Assembly: GCA_001929475.1 (NCBI GenBank)
Contig: LXFE01000431.1
Span: 1 to 15,150 of the forward strand
Source of the DNA: Neolecta irregularis DAH-3
Lineage: Eukaryota > Ascomycota > Neolectomycetes > Neolectales > Neolectaceae
Reading direction: 5' to 3'
DNA length: 15,150 nt
Shown: piece after piece, positions 1-8,740 of the stretch
How positions within the stretch are numbered: the first letter of the stretch is position 1
Layout of the letters: every line of letters starts with the position of its first letter
The notes under the pieces: generated by a model
Told to the model about the DNA's origin: nothing
Databases searched by the model: none
The model's input: the letters and a program-made list of their open reading frames with translations, nothing else
Translations under genes and position numbers: made by a program

Positions 1-2
1 CA

Positions 3-1025
3 GCCGCTGCCGGCCTGCCCTCCGCCGCCGCGCTCGCCAGCCCCACCTCGCTCGTGCCCGCCCAGTTCAACTCGTGGGGCCCCGGCTCCCTCCGAAACGG
101 CCCGCTGTCGCCCGCCATGCTCCAGGCCCCGCAGCCCGGCCTGCCCTTCGACTCCGCCCTCAGAACCGGCCTCACCCCCAACGAATCAAACCTGCGCTCG
201 GGCCTCACCCCCGTCGGCTTCCCCCTGCCCTCCCCAACCGCCGCCTCCCATCTTTTTGGCCTCCCCTCCTCCACAGAGCCCCTCTACCCGCACCCGCACC
301 CGCACCCGCACCTCAATCCTCACATCCGCCACAGTTCCTCAGGCGATGCCTCCGTAGCCGCAAACAGCCTCTATCTCCTCGCCTCCGCCCCCGCCCAGCG
401 CGCTGGCCCACAGAGACCTCCCACCGCAGCCCCCCCTAAATCCCGCAACGCCTCCATCCCCTTCGATTCAGGAATGTCCTCCTCCCCCCCCAACGATGGC
501 TCAATATCCCCAGAACTAAACACCGGCCCCCCCTCAAAATCCCGCGCCCGCAGAAAAGCAGAAGACGATCTGTCAAATTCACACCAGTCAAAAAAGTCAA
601 AAACCCTAAAAAGCTCAGAGATCATCGACGATGGCAAAGAAACAGAAGAAGACAAGAGAAAAAACTTTCTAGAACGAAACCGCGTCGCTGCCTTGAAATG
701 CAGGCAACGCAAAAAACAGTGGCTCAATAATCTCCAGAGCAAAGTCGAATACTATAGCCAAGAAAATGACCAACTCATGTCCCAAATCACCTCCCTTCGC
801 GACGAAGTAGTAAACCTCAAAACACTCTTAATCGCCCACAAAGACTGCGCAATAGCCAAAGCCCAGGGCCTCGACACAATCCTAAGCAGAGGCGTCCAAC
901 CGCACTATGGTCCTCCCCCAGGCGTCATGCTCAGAAACGGCCACATCAGCGTCATGCCACAACAGCAACAGCAGCAACAACAACAACAACAACAACGCTC
1001 TTCTGCCCAACCAAATTCCTTTTAA
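3..1025 (+). CDS. atf1: Atf1/AtfA-type bZIP stress transcription factor (5' partial)
   Basis: This is a nuclear ATF/CREB-family bZIP activator that would bind CRE-like DNA as a dimer; in fungi it acts downstream of the stress MAP kinase (Hog1/Sty1). The frame is open from base 3 with no start codon in view, so the N-terminus lies outside the window; 340 residues are visible. The first part matches the fungal Aft1 homology region: SWGPGSLRNGPLSPAML, then the paired motifs RTGLTPNES and RSGLTP, rich in SP/TP dipeptides that such kinases target. A His-Pro run follows (288-311), then a Ser/Pro/Lys-rich linker. The basic region (NRVAALKCRQRKK, about 678-716) and a leucine zipper (to about 845) come next. 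The tail carries 12 glutamines and ends in NSF. Codon use shifts from very GC-rich (to about 480) to AT-leaning in the bZIP half. Family assignment is firm; the orthologue name is inferred. Confidence 0.93.
   Translation, partial: AAAGLPSAAALASPTSLVPAQFNSWGPGSLRNGPLSPAMLQAPQPGLPFDSALRTGLTPNESNLRSGLTPVGFPLPSPTAASHLFGLPSSTEPLYPHPHPHPHLNPHIRHSSSGDASVAANSLYLLASAPAQRAGPQRPPTAAPPKSRNASIPFDSGMSSSPPNDGSISPELNTGPPSKSRARRKAEDDLSNSHQSKKSKTLKSSEIIDDGKETEEDKRKNFLERNRVAALKCRQRKKQWLNNLQSKVEYYSQENDQLMSQITSLRDEVVNLKTLLIAHKDCAIAKAQGLDTILSRGVQPHYGPPPGVMLRNGHISVMPQQQQQQQQQQQQRSSAQPNSF
288..311 (+). repeat. (CCGCAC)x4 hexanucleotide repeat in bZIP gene
   Basis: Four perfect tandem copies of CCGCAC encode a His-Pro dipeptide run inside the low-complexity N-terminal half of the bZIP factor. 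Such in-frame hexamers often vary in copy number between strains. Confidence 0.95.
960..995 (+). repeat. CAA/CAG polyglutamine tract (12 codons)
   Basis: Twelve consecutive Gln codons (mixed CAA and CAG, last seven all CAA) lie near the C-terminus of the bZIP factor. A low-complexity glutamine tail is common in fungal transcription factors and would not affect the DNA-binding domain. Confidence 0.95.
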
Positions 1026-1438
1026 CGCCTTCTATCCTGTTCCATCCTTTATAAACATTTGGAGTTTGGGGTTATCTTCCGGAACTGCGTCCTGGGAACT
1101 GTATCGCTTATGGCATATGACGTGGAATCACCATCTCGTCTTCCACCATCATTGAATCGCGTCTCTCTTCTCTCCTCTTCCTTCTCTTCTCTTCTCTGTT
1201 TTTCTTCTTCCTTGTTTCAAGTGTTCTTTCGTATCACCAAAAACTCCACCACCACCCAGCAACACTTTGCACTCATCTGTACCTTTTCTCACTCCACCCT
1301 GTTAAACATGTACATTTTCCCCGAATCGATCACTTGAAGCACTTTCTTAGTTTGGTATTTTTACTTTTCTTTTTTTTTATTCGAGTTGAGAGATATACAC
1401 GGCTTATACTGCTCTTGTTAATCATTTGATTTTTGGTT
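1026..1438. other. Convergent intergenic region, pyrimidine-rich
   Basis: This lies between the stop of the bZIP gene (+) and the stop of the next gene (-). It holds a CT-rich stretch at about 1160-1225 and T-runs near 1360-1380, consistent with 3' UTR and transcription-end sequence. I see no conserved reading frame or RNA gene here. Confidence 0.6.
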
Positions 1439-1931
1439 CTATGTCTTATGGCTTGAAAAGTACTTTTTTGCCGCTTGTCTCTGAGCCAGAGTCTTTTCTC
1501 CTGTATTCAATCGAGAGTTGTTCTCGTTTCCTTTCATCCGTCCCCGCTTTCCCATATTCATGCGAGACATATTCCTGATTTCCAACTCTTCACTATCTGT
1601 AGACTCTACAGATTCGGTGTCCCAATCTGCGCCCATTCCCAGAACCTTTCTCATCTGACCAGTAACCCAATCTCTCAAATACCCCCAAACACACCCCTCA
1701 ATCTCTTCCGAAACAATTTCCTCTTCACGTTGAATAGTACCCCTTGATAATTAGCTTGGAAATAGAGTTTTTTACGCGCTTTTGTTCAGATGGAACCTCG
1801 GACATTCCAATCGGTCCCTGAACAAGCCTCTTTCCATCCTGAAAAACAAGTCCGCAACCGCCAATCGGTAACAATCCAGCTCTTCGCATAACAATATCAC
1901 CCGTTTGAGGAAACAATATTGATCTAGTCAT
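1439..1931 (-). CDS. Conserved-looking fungal protein of unknown function (about 145 aa, two exons)
   Basis: I do not recognise a named family. The reading starts at the ATG at 1931 (MTRSILFPQTGDIVMRRAG) and runs through GGCGLVFQDGKRLVQGPIGM. It then needs a splice to a second frame containing EIVSEEIEGCVWGYLRDW, an acidic Ser/Glu stretch and a basic C-terminus (QAAKKYFSSHKT). The likeliest exons are 1931-1776 and 1720-1439, joined over a GTAAAA...GAAGAG intron of 55 bp, longer than the window norm; a GCTAAT branch-like motif sits inside it. An upstream AAG acceptor gives the wrong frame. No signal peptide or clear membrane segment is visible. The gene is convergent with the bZIP gene and shares a divergent promoter with the Hsp20 gene. 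Coding status is fairly secure; the exact intron is not. Confidence 0.6.
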
Positions 1932-2299
1932 ATCTAGAAACAAAACGCCAAACAAGGTTACTATTATTATATCTTGATACTATGACAAAGGATCGCCTTG
2001 GATAAAGAAACTTGTCTTGCAGCTCATTTTTATTGTCATTAGCAAGATAAGGTAAATATGGCTTCGCGATAATGGAAAGGGAAATGCGTCATAGTATGCT
2101 CCGGATCTCCGTTATGACGTTTAACGCCCGCAAAGAATAACTTCAAAACATGTGCGAAATTTGTGTCAAGATATCATGGTACCTAGAATCCAGATGAACT
2201 TTATTTTTCAAAATGACCTCCGTTTTAAATGACCTCTGCTCTAAATCACCTTTTGGTGTTTGGGTCAAATTTGGTGTTTTAATGGTGTGGCGTAGGGCT

Positions 2300-2327
2300 T
2301 TCCAGGCTGTTCCAGAAACTTCCAGGG
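2300..2327 (+). promoter_or_regulatory. Heat-shock element upstream of Hsp20
   Basis: TTC at 2310, GAA at 2315 and TTC at 2320 form a perfect three-unit nTTCnnGAAnnTTCn element. A further TTC at 2300 keeps the 5-bp register; the register positions at 2305 (GGC) and 2325 (GGG) are degenerate. This is the binding signature of the Hsf1 trimer. It lies about 25 bp upstream of the TATA box and about 95 bp upstream of the ATG. Confidence 0.88.
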
Positions 2328-2348
2328 TACTCTGGTAACACCCTTTTG

Positions 2349-2357
2349 TATATTTAA
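2349..2357 (+). promoter_or_regulatory. TATA box of Hsp20 gene
   Basis: TATATTTAA lies 61 bp upstream of the Hsp20 ATG and just downstream of the heat-shock element. This is the usual arrangement for a strongly inducible, TATA-dependent fungal promoter. Confidence 0.75.
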
Positions 2358-2417
2358 GCGACAAAATGCAGTGCCAATTCTGCCAACAGATCCATCTTTA
2401 CCAGATACATCTCAAGT

Positions 2418-2882
2418 ATGCTCCACTATTATCTCACTCCAAGTATCTTTGACTTGTGCGACCCTGCATACGATCAAGACTCGCTCGTTAGCAAAGTCGA
2501 AAATTCGAATAGTAACATCCACAAACAACATGATTGTTTCTCAAATGCATCACCGTCACTAGACGTCTTTGAGTTTTCCGATCAAACAGTAGTCACCGTC
2601 GAACTCCCCGGCATGTCAAAAGCAGACGACTCGCTATCAATAAACTATGATCCACAAACACGTCATCTAAAAATATCAGGCCACCTGAAACGACCAACAG
2701 ATTTCCACCCCGAAAACGCAATCAAGGAAACCAGAATCGGCGAACGGAAAATTGGAAAGTTTGAAAAAGAGGTGGTTGTAGAATGTAACATTGACAATGA
2801 AAACATTACGGCGAAATTAGAAGATGGGATGTTGACTGTTGTACTTCCAAAGAAGGAATCAAAGAAGATTTGTATTCAATAA
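2418..2882 (+). CDS. Small heat-shock protein (Hsp20/alpha-crystallin family)
   Basis: This is an ATP-independent holdase chaperone, expected in the cytosol, that binds unfolding proteins as an oligomer. The 154-residue product has a short polar N-terminal arm (about 1-45) and an alpha-crystallin domain from about residue 48. That domain starts with SLDVFEFSDQTVVTVELPGM, where the ELPGM turn is typical. It continues through a strand-loop region (HLKISGHLKRP) to the family hallmark ENITAKLEDGMLTVVLPKKE (A-x-L-x-x-G-x-L-x-x-x-x-P). The C-terminus KKICIQ supplies the I-x-I tail motif used in oligomer assembly. It is an intronless single frame, as is common for heat-shock genes. The start at 2418 is the first ATG after the TATA box. 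The heat-shock element upstream indicates Hsf1 control. Confidence 0.95.
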   Translation: MLHYYLTPSIFDLCDPAYDQDSLVSKVENSNSNIHKQHDCFSNASPSLDVFEFSDQTVVTVELPGMSKADDSLSINYDPQTRHLKISGHLKRPTDFHPENAIKETRIGERKIGKFEKEVVVECNIDNENITAKLEDGMLTVVLPKKESKKICIQ

Positions 2883-3040
2883 GACGTCGCTTTTAATTTG
2901 TGGGGGAGAGTTATTTTGGGTTTTATCGTGTGTAAGCAATATACTCTAGTCGTAAATGAACACCAAAAATATGAAAACAAGTGGCAAGTCGTTACATCAA
3001 GTATCATCTACTCAGAAATTGATCAATTATAATTATGACT
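2883..3040. other. Convergent intergenic spacer
   Basis: About 160 bp lie between the Hsp20 stop and the GCP3 stop, AT-rich, with no recognisable gene. It must hold both 3' ends. Confidence 0.6.
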
Positions 3041-5999
3041 CTACTCGGGGTTCATATCATCACTAGGTTCTTTTACCCTCCCTGTAACAGCAGGTTTCTT
3101 ATCACGATCGCGTTCCTTTGAAATTCGAGTCCGCAGTTTATAAAATTCATTGTAATTCAGCCGTACACCGAGAAATCGCATCTCCAGATCTGGTTGGTGT
3201 GCTAATTCTGTTAAAAGGGAGGTTAAAACACCCCGAAAATTGGCGATTAGATTTGGAATTAGCTGGCGGAAATTATTTAGCTGATTTGCGTGGGGGACGG
3301 TTTCGTCTTGATGTGTTTGACGATCGTCTTCTTCTGTGACTCCCCATTTACCCTGTCAAGTCAGCTGCCTAATGATGAAAAAAAGTTTACGGCTGCTGTT
3401 CTGGCTTCAGCCCTTGATTTCCGTTGGAGATTCTTTAAATAAATCTGATGTGTAAGGCCATTTAATTGTTCCTCGTAGTCATTTACATATCAAATAATGG
3501 AAAGTACCACAGCGTCCTTGAAATTAAGGATTGTTTTGAAGATTTCATGCAACTGATCCATCAAGTTCTGGTCCCGGCCATGTCTCATAGCACCTAATAA
3601 TCCTTTATGCGTGATTTGGCTTAGATACCGTTCGTGAGCCTGGATGTATGTATCTAACGTACAGTCCGGCTTCGCAACCATAGCCTGTAATTTCTCCCAT
3701 GAGGATTCAATAACCTATGTCTAGTCAACTACCCCCTCAAGCCAGCAAACCTCAAATTGGATGTAATATTGCAGCTGACAAATAAAATGTGTCATTTCTG
3801 CAGACGCACAACGCACCGTTTGCCAATCTGACCCACACACATCCTTGACGACATTCAAAAAAGCTCTCTCTCCAATCACACTCGTTCTCCAAGTATTATT
3901 CAGCGCAAATTCCACGCGTTTCACCCTCCATAAGAAATTGAAAATTTTGAGATATTGTCTTGCGGACCATGAAGTGACAATGACATCAAGAGGTGAATCG
4001 ACTTTATACTCTAGAGTGAAAACATCCCATCCGATATCTCCGTGTGCCAACTCGAGCAGTCGAGCATCTAGACGGCGTGTTATATCATCTGGATCATACT
4101 GAGCATTGGATCCTCGAATGGCGCTTTCAAGTGTTGCAGTCAAATTGTGACGATATAATAGACTGGCCTTTTGATCAAGACTCGACCTGGATTATCAGCA
4201 ATAAACTGTTTCAATCATACTGTAATGAATCCATAAGAAGAGCAATGAAATCTCCTTGTCCAAGCATAAGATATTTCTTAAAAGCGTGTAAATGCTCGAA
4301 AAGCTTAAATCGAGTTGTGATAAGATCATTTAATCGAGCGGTGGTGGTTTTGTAAGCCGAGTCTATTGATACATCAAGTGTAGAAATATCCTCATGCGAT
4401 AGACCTAACTGATGAGCGTATACTGGTCAAATAATCACCTCTGGAAGACGCTTTACTATGACTCTCCACCCATTGAACATCTCCACATCCATATCTTATA
4501 AAATTGAGACTCTTCCCGATTAAAAATATCTTCTGGGCAAGGATATCGGAAAGAAAAGGCGGTATCATTCTCTCATCAATGGAATATCGACCTTCCCAAA
4601 CATATCCGCTAGACTCTGATCGGCTATCCTGATTCCTGTTTTCCACAACAAAGAATTCTAGGAAAGGATCTTGAAGTTCGCCATCATAAATCCAGCGTTG
4701 CAACATTTCGTAAAATGATCGAGTGACCTCCTTCAACAACTTTTCTGCAAAAGCGTGGACAAAGGGATCACCATGTGAAGAAAACCCGTGAAGACAACTA
4801 ATCAATTGACCGCCCTTCTTGTCTATATCGTCAGCATCAAGTCGCGGATTCGACAAGCTACTCCGAGATTCATCTTTAATAACACTCATCAATCGTAAAC
4901 CCAATGTGGCTTCTCGAAGCCATACAAGACACCTCTTCAAAGTTACTCCACCAGAGGCTTCATTATCGGGCAGTCCGAGTTCTCTGCGAATTTCTCCTTC
5001 CAACGCAGCCACCAGATTTAAATATCCTATCAATTCCGTCGATAATGCAGCTACTAGACTTTGACCTACTAGTCCAGTAAGGGACAGTGGATCATGAGAG
5101 TTTGCGATATATGTTGATATGTCTTTGTACAGTAATCCGGGTTCTGATAGTGCTCGTAAGAGAGACAATACGGGTAAAGGCAGTGTTTGAGGCAATGTCA
5201 TCGTCGTAGGAGTTGAGAATTTGATATGTGTTGATGAAATTCCTTGTAAGAGAAAAGGTATATCTCGAAGTAGAGTTCTTTCTGAGGGCTCTTCAGGTCA
5301 ATTTTCATGCTTGAAGAACTTGTGATTGGTACCCATCGGCCCTGGACCCCATCTTTGAATACCTTCGTTTCCACGCCCTCTGCTTTCTCGACCTTCTCTT
5401 CTATCGTCACATCCACGTCTCGGACTAGATTGAGACACAGAAAGACGAATATCAGAAATTCGATTGAGACCTTTGTTAGTTGATCTCGAAGTCGGACGCT
5501 AAAGGTTGGATTGAAAGGGTTCTAAATTTAGACGTACAGTGGATGCATTAGGCTCGGCCGAGTTGGCAAGCGATAAGCTGTATAGTAGATACAAGATTCC
5601 CCATTTATTACGAATAATTGGCTTTACTCAATATTGAACTGGTCTTGGAGATCATACCTGACTCTGTAGCCTAGAGAATAAATTTGAATAGCGCAATGTT
5701 GCTTCCGGGGAGGTGTTTTCACGCATGACTAGTGGTTAGGACGAGTATTCCTTCGAGCCCAAAGGTACGCTTTGTCCGAATTTGTTCGGAAATATGATTT
5801 AGGTCTTCTTCAACGCTGGGAATTGGATTCCTCAAAGTAGTCAGCGTGCAATTAAGAACACAATATACGATGCGACAACGTTTCGAGCATGTTCAATTGC
5901 TTCTTGGCGAAGAGAAGCGGTTTTTTCGTCTTCGGGATCCAGTTCAAGTATTCCATCAACTAAACGCGCCAAGGCATCGGCAATTCGAGCTTCACTCAT
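3041..5999 (-). CDS. SPC98: Gamma-tubulin complex component GCP3 (Spc98/Alp6), 11 exons
   Basis: GCP3 is a structural subunit of the gamma-tubulin small complex that nucleates microtubules at the spindle pole body. Reconstructed exons (minus strand): 5999-5869, 5830-5769, 5728-5658, 5621-5538, 5498-5333, 5290-4439, 4404-4221, 4186-3751, 3714-3508, 3471-3391, 3352-3041. All phases agree, giving 861 residues, close to the family length. Landmarks in order: NKWGILYLLYSL (about 93-104), a disordered Arg/Ser linker, RDIPFLLQGI (about 180), SEPGLLYKDI, GLVGQSLVAAL, WIYDGELQDP, IGKSLNFIRYGC, KKYLMLGQGDF, YRHNLTATLESAIRG, GWDVFTLEY, FNFLWRVKRVEF, QLQYYIQFEV, and near the end MRFLGVRLNYNEFY. The order and wording match GCP3 rather than GCP2. 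The ten introns are 34-42 bp; four end in AAG or GAG. The start MSEARIADAL precedes the conserved N-terminal helix, but the frame stays open upstream (see 6000-6292). Confidence 0.93.
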
Positions 6000-6292
6000 C
6001 CACAAATTTCGAGTAACTGGTGAAAAATATGCGTTGAAAGGGATTGAAAAGATCGCGTTAAATGGAATGTCGGTATACAGTCTGAGGTTGATGTCACGTT
6101 TCAATCCATGTTGCCCACCTGAATAAACTGGTTTACGCGTTTATGCCAGAAAGTACGCATTATAGACCGGGAATCAAAGCATAAATCCTTACCTTGTAAA
6201 CAGAGAACACCACAAGGAAAAGATATCGGGGTGGTCACAATATGAGGTGGGCTCAGATCTTGGGGCATTGATGGTTCAGGTGTTGGGATCAT
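6000..6292 (-). other. 5' region of GCP3 with possible in-frame upstream exon
   Basis: The GCP3 frame stays open above the chosen ATG (residues KRDINLRLYTDIPFNAIFS and onward). It can be joined in phase to an ATG at 6292 (MIPTPEPSMPQDLSPPHIV) across a GTAAGG...TTCAG segment of 74 bp. That is about twice the usual intron length here, and the added residues do not resemble any GCP3 N-terminus I know. It is either 5' UTR or a real N-terminal extension of about 75 residues. The putative intron holds a perfect ACGCGT (6135-6140). Confidence 0.4.
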
Positions 6293-6908
6293 ATTCAATT
6301 AATGCGCCAGTTAGGACACTTTGCAGGCCAAGCGGCGCTAATGATGCTTGGTGTCAAGTTATGTGAAAACTTCCCTTCTCCATTCTACGAGATAGCTTTT
6401 AAACTTGTCTCATAGAGTACTGAGGCTCGAGAGGACGAATAATGTTGGCTTCAATACTCTTGTCATATATTAGAGCTATAGAGTCTTAAACTCAGCTGAC
6501 AAGCTCAATTTGGCAAAAGGCTAGCTTGTCACTATTTCAGTCCAGGATAACGAGACCATCGTTTATTGACAGCCTGCTCTATCTGATGATTCCGAGAAAA
6601 TAATTTCTTATCTGCACTTGAATCGCCAATATCGAAAAGCTGCCTCGTTGTGCGCTCCCATATAGGATTAGCGGGAACTTGGACTTAGTAACGATTTGCT
6701 CTCACTGGGCACTGAATAAAAGCACATGTAGTGATCTGTTCTACTGTCATCAGTTTCATGACTCGGGCGGTTAGGCTCAATGCAGTGATTAATGGAAAAA
6801 AAAGAGTGATCAACGCGTACTTTGAGACGCTCGAGGGGGCCAAGGTCACCACCACCACCATAATAAATTTGTCTCAAAAAGATTTTCATATTTACAACTC
6901 TCATTCGA
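6293..6908. promoter_or_regulatory. Divergent intergenic region between GCP3 and UTP15
   Basis: About 600 bp with no recognisable gene on either strand. It has an A-run (6796-6803), an ACGCGT at 6813-6818 about 90 bp before the UTP15 start, and a short CACCAC run near 6847-6860. It should contain both promoters. I see no clear TATA box at a convincing distance. Confidence 0.5.
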
Positions 6909-8579
6909 ATGGCTCATGCAGCACCTCGCTTACAGCCGCTAAAATTCCCAACTCTACCCGCGAATGAAACTTCAGATCAAAAGTATTGGAAGAAATTCAA
7001 GGTTTACCAGTGATTGCCCAACTTCCCACTCATCGATCTAGTCGCACCTTATCGTCAAAGAGTACGCTTCAGTCTCGCATGTGAATTTTTCTGCCACATC
7101 TCCGCATGATTTCGCCGTTACTTCGAGTACTCGCGTGCAAATTTATTCTTCGAGAACAAGAACTACGATCAAGACGATCTCGAGATTCAAAGATACAACT
7201 TACAGTGGAGAGCTGAGACCGGATGGAAAATTACTGGTTGCCGGAGATGCCACTGGTTTGATACAGGTAAATATTCTTTATGAGCTATTGTCTTGATGGT
7301 TCGAAAGATTTTTGATACCTCCTCTCGTGCGATTTTACGTTCGATTGATTCACACAAATATCCCGCTCGCGTTACAAAATTCTCCCCTACATCATCAACT
7401 ACTCTTCTTTCTGCATCGGATGATAAAACCCTCAAGCTTTGGGATATTCCTACACAAACCGCTATGAATACTTTCACAGGTCATGAAGATTATGTTCGGA
7501 CAGCAGCGTTTAGTTCTAATTTGGTGATAAGCGGTTCATATGATGGGACGGTTAAAATATGGGATTCCAGGGCGAATATTTCTGTCACCAATCTGATACA
7601 TGGAGATGGCATTGACTGTGTATTTCCACTGATCGGAGGGACGAGGTTTCTCAGTGCAGGAGGTCCGCTGGTTAAGGTGTGGGATATAATTGCTGGAAAA
7701 TGTTTTAAAGAGCTCCGAAATCATCAGAAAGCTGTCACAACAATCACATCCGATTCGAATTGTGAGAGGATACTGACTGGTGGGCTCGACGGTCATATGA
7801 AAATCTATGATGTGAAAGATTGGAAAGTCGTCCATGGCGTAAAATATTCAGCGCCGATCTTGAGCCTTGCGTTATCTGTACACAAATTCTATTTCGCAAA
7901 ACTAACTTGCAGCCGGATGATAAGCATATCGTTTGTGGAATGACAAGTGGACTTCTTTCAATACGAACAAGACAGAATAAACCTCAAAATTCCACATTAC
8001 CTAAAAAACCCAAACCGACTTCGTACCAACGGTTGACTCGAGGAGCAGACTACAAAGGCGATAAGGAGGATTTGTACGTCGAAGAATCCCGTACAAAGAG
8101 ATTAAAGCCCTATGATAAAGCTTTAAGGGCATATAGATATGACTCGGCTCTGGACATGGTGCTGCAAGAAGTATGAAATTCTGAATGTAACAATTTCTGA
8201 CCAGAAAGTCCAAAGATCCTCTCATCACTCTCACACTCTTCTCCGAGCTCATGCATCGAAACGGACTTCAACAAGCATTACATAATCGCGACGATCATCA
8301 ACTAGAGCCTGTACTTCGATTTCTCATTAGATATATTACAGATAGCCGTTTTGTGAACATTGTGATCGAGGTAGCACTTACCATAATCGGTATTCAAAAT
8401 TTACTCGCCCTTTTCTCACTCTAGAATTATATGGAAATGCGATTGGACAAAGTACGTTGACTGATGGATTGATACAGAAGCTCCGAATGCGTGTATCGCA
8501 GGAAGTTGAACGAGCCAAGGAAGCTTGCCGGACAGAGGGCATGCTTGAATTATTATTTGCTGGCTCAAGTATACGGTGA
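6909..8579 (+). CDS. utp15: U3 snoRNP small-subunit processome protein Utp15, 6 exons
   Basis: Utp15 is a nucleolar WD40 protein of the UTP-A (t-UTP) complex, which binds nascent pre-rRNA and starts 18S processing. Exons: 6909-7001, 7042-7266, 7308-7877, 7913-8170, 8209-8389, 8425-8579, giving 493 residues (human about 518). The N-terminus has the conserved YWKKFK joined by splicing to LIVKEYASVSHVNFS. Propeller landmarks are FAVTSSTRVQIYS, SRFKDTTYSG, LLVAGDATGLIQ-IFD, SASDDKTLKLWD, ISGSYDGTVKIWDSRA, LSAGGPLVKVWD, LTGGLDGHMKIYD and ILSLALS-PDDKHIVCGM. The C-terminal UTP15 helical domain follows (SALDMVLQE-SKDPLITLTLFSEL, IIELYGNAIGQS, EGMLELLFAG). Introns are 40, 41, 35, 38 and 35 bp. Introns 2 and 4 end in AAAG; at intron 4 a CAG four bases upstream would give the wrong frame. 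The stop is 161 bp from the Cdt1 ATG. Confidence 0.95.
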
Positions 8580-8740
8580 ACGTAGAATATACCTGGTTTT
8601 CAAATAAATTAGCGGAATTGGTGAACGCGACACAGCGCGTTTTGTCGATCTGAAATGGCGTCGACTACGCCTTGTTGCTCTCTTACCACAACCTCCATCC
8701 ATCTCACCCATTGTACTTCTTCGCTGTAACTTATACTGTA
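8580..8740 (+). promoter_or_regulatory. Short promoter region of cdt1 with paired MCB-like sites
   Basis: This is the whole 161-bp gap between UTP15 and cdt1. It contains ACGCGA (8625-8630) and GCGCGT (8635-8640, ACGCGC on the other strand), 10 bp apart and about 100 bp before the cdt1 ATG. ACGCG cores are the sites of MBF (Mbp1/Res-type) factors that drive G1/S genes, and fission yeast cdt1 is an MBF target. Regulation here is inferred from the motif only. Confidence 0.5.

Larger units (their letters stand above)
1932..2417. promoter_or_regulatory. Divergent intergenic promoter region
   Basis: This stretch separates the minus-strand unknown gene from the plus-strand Hsp20 gene. Besides the heat-shock element and TATA box listed separately, it has two copies of AAATGACCTC (2211-2220 and 2227-2236, 16 bp apart) and repeated TTTGGTGTTT-type words at about 2252-2280. 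I see no coding sequence. Confidence 0.6.

Noticed and set aside
3118-3339. Plus-strand open frame of 73 codons
   Set aside because: It is antisense to the last exon of GCP3, whose minus-strand reading gives the conserved RFLGVRLNYNEFY end.
6325-6337. tRNA A-box-like GGCCAAGCGGC
   Set aside because: No B box (GGTTCGANNCC) at the right distance and no cloverleaf can be drawn.
8001-8252. Minus-strand open frame overlapping UTP15
   Set aside because: It is antisense to conserved UTP15 exons and has no features of its own.
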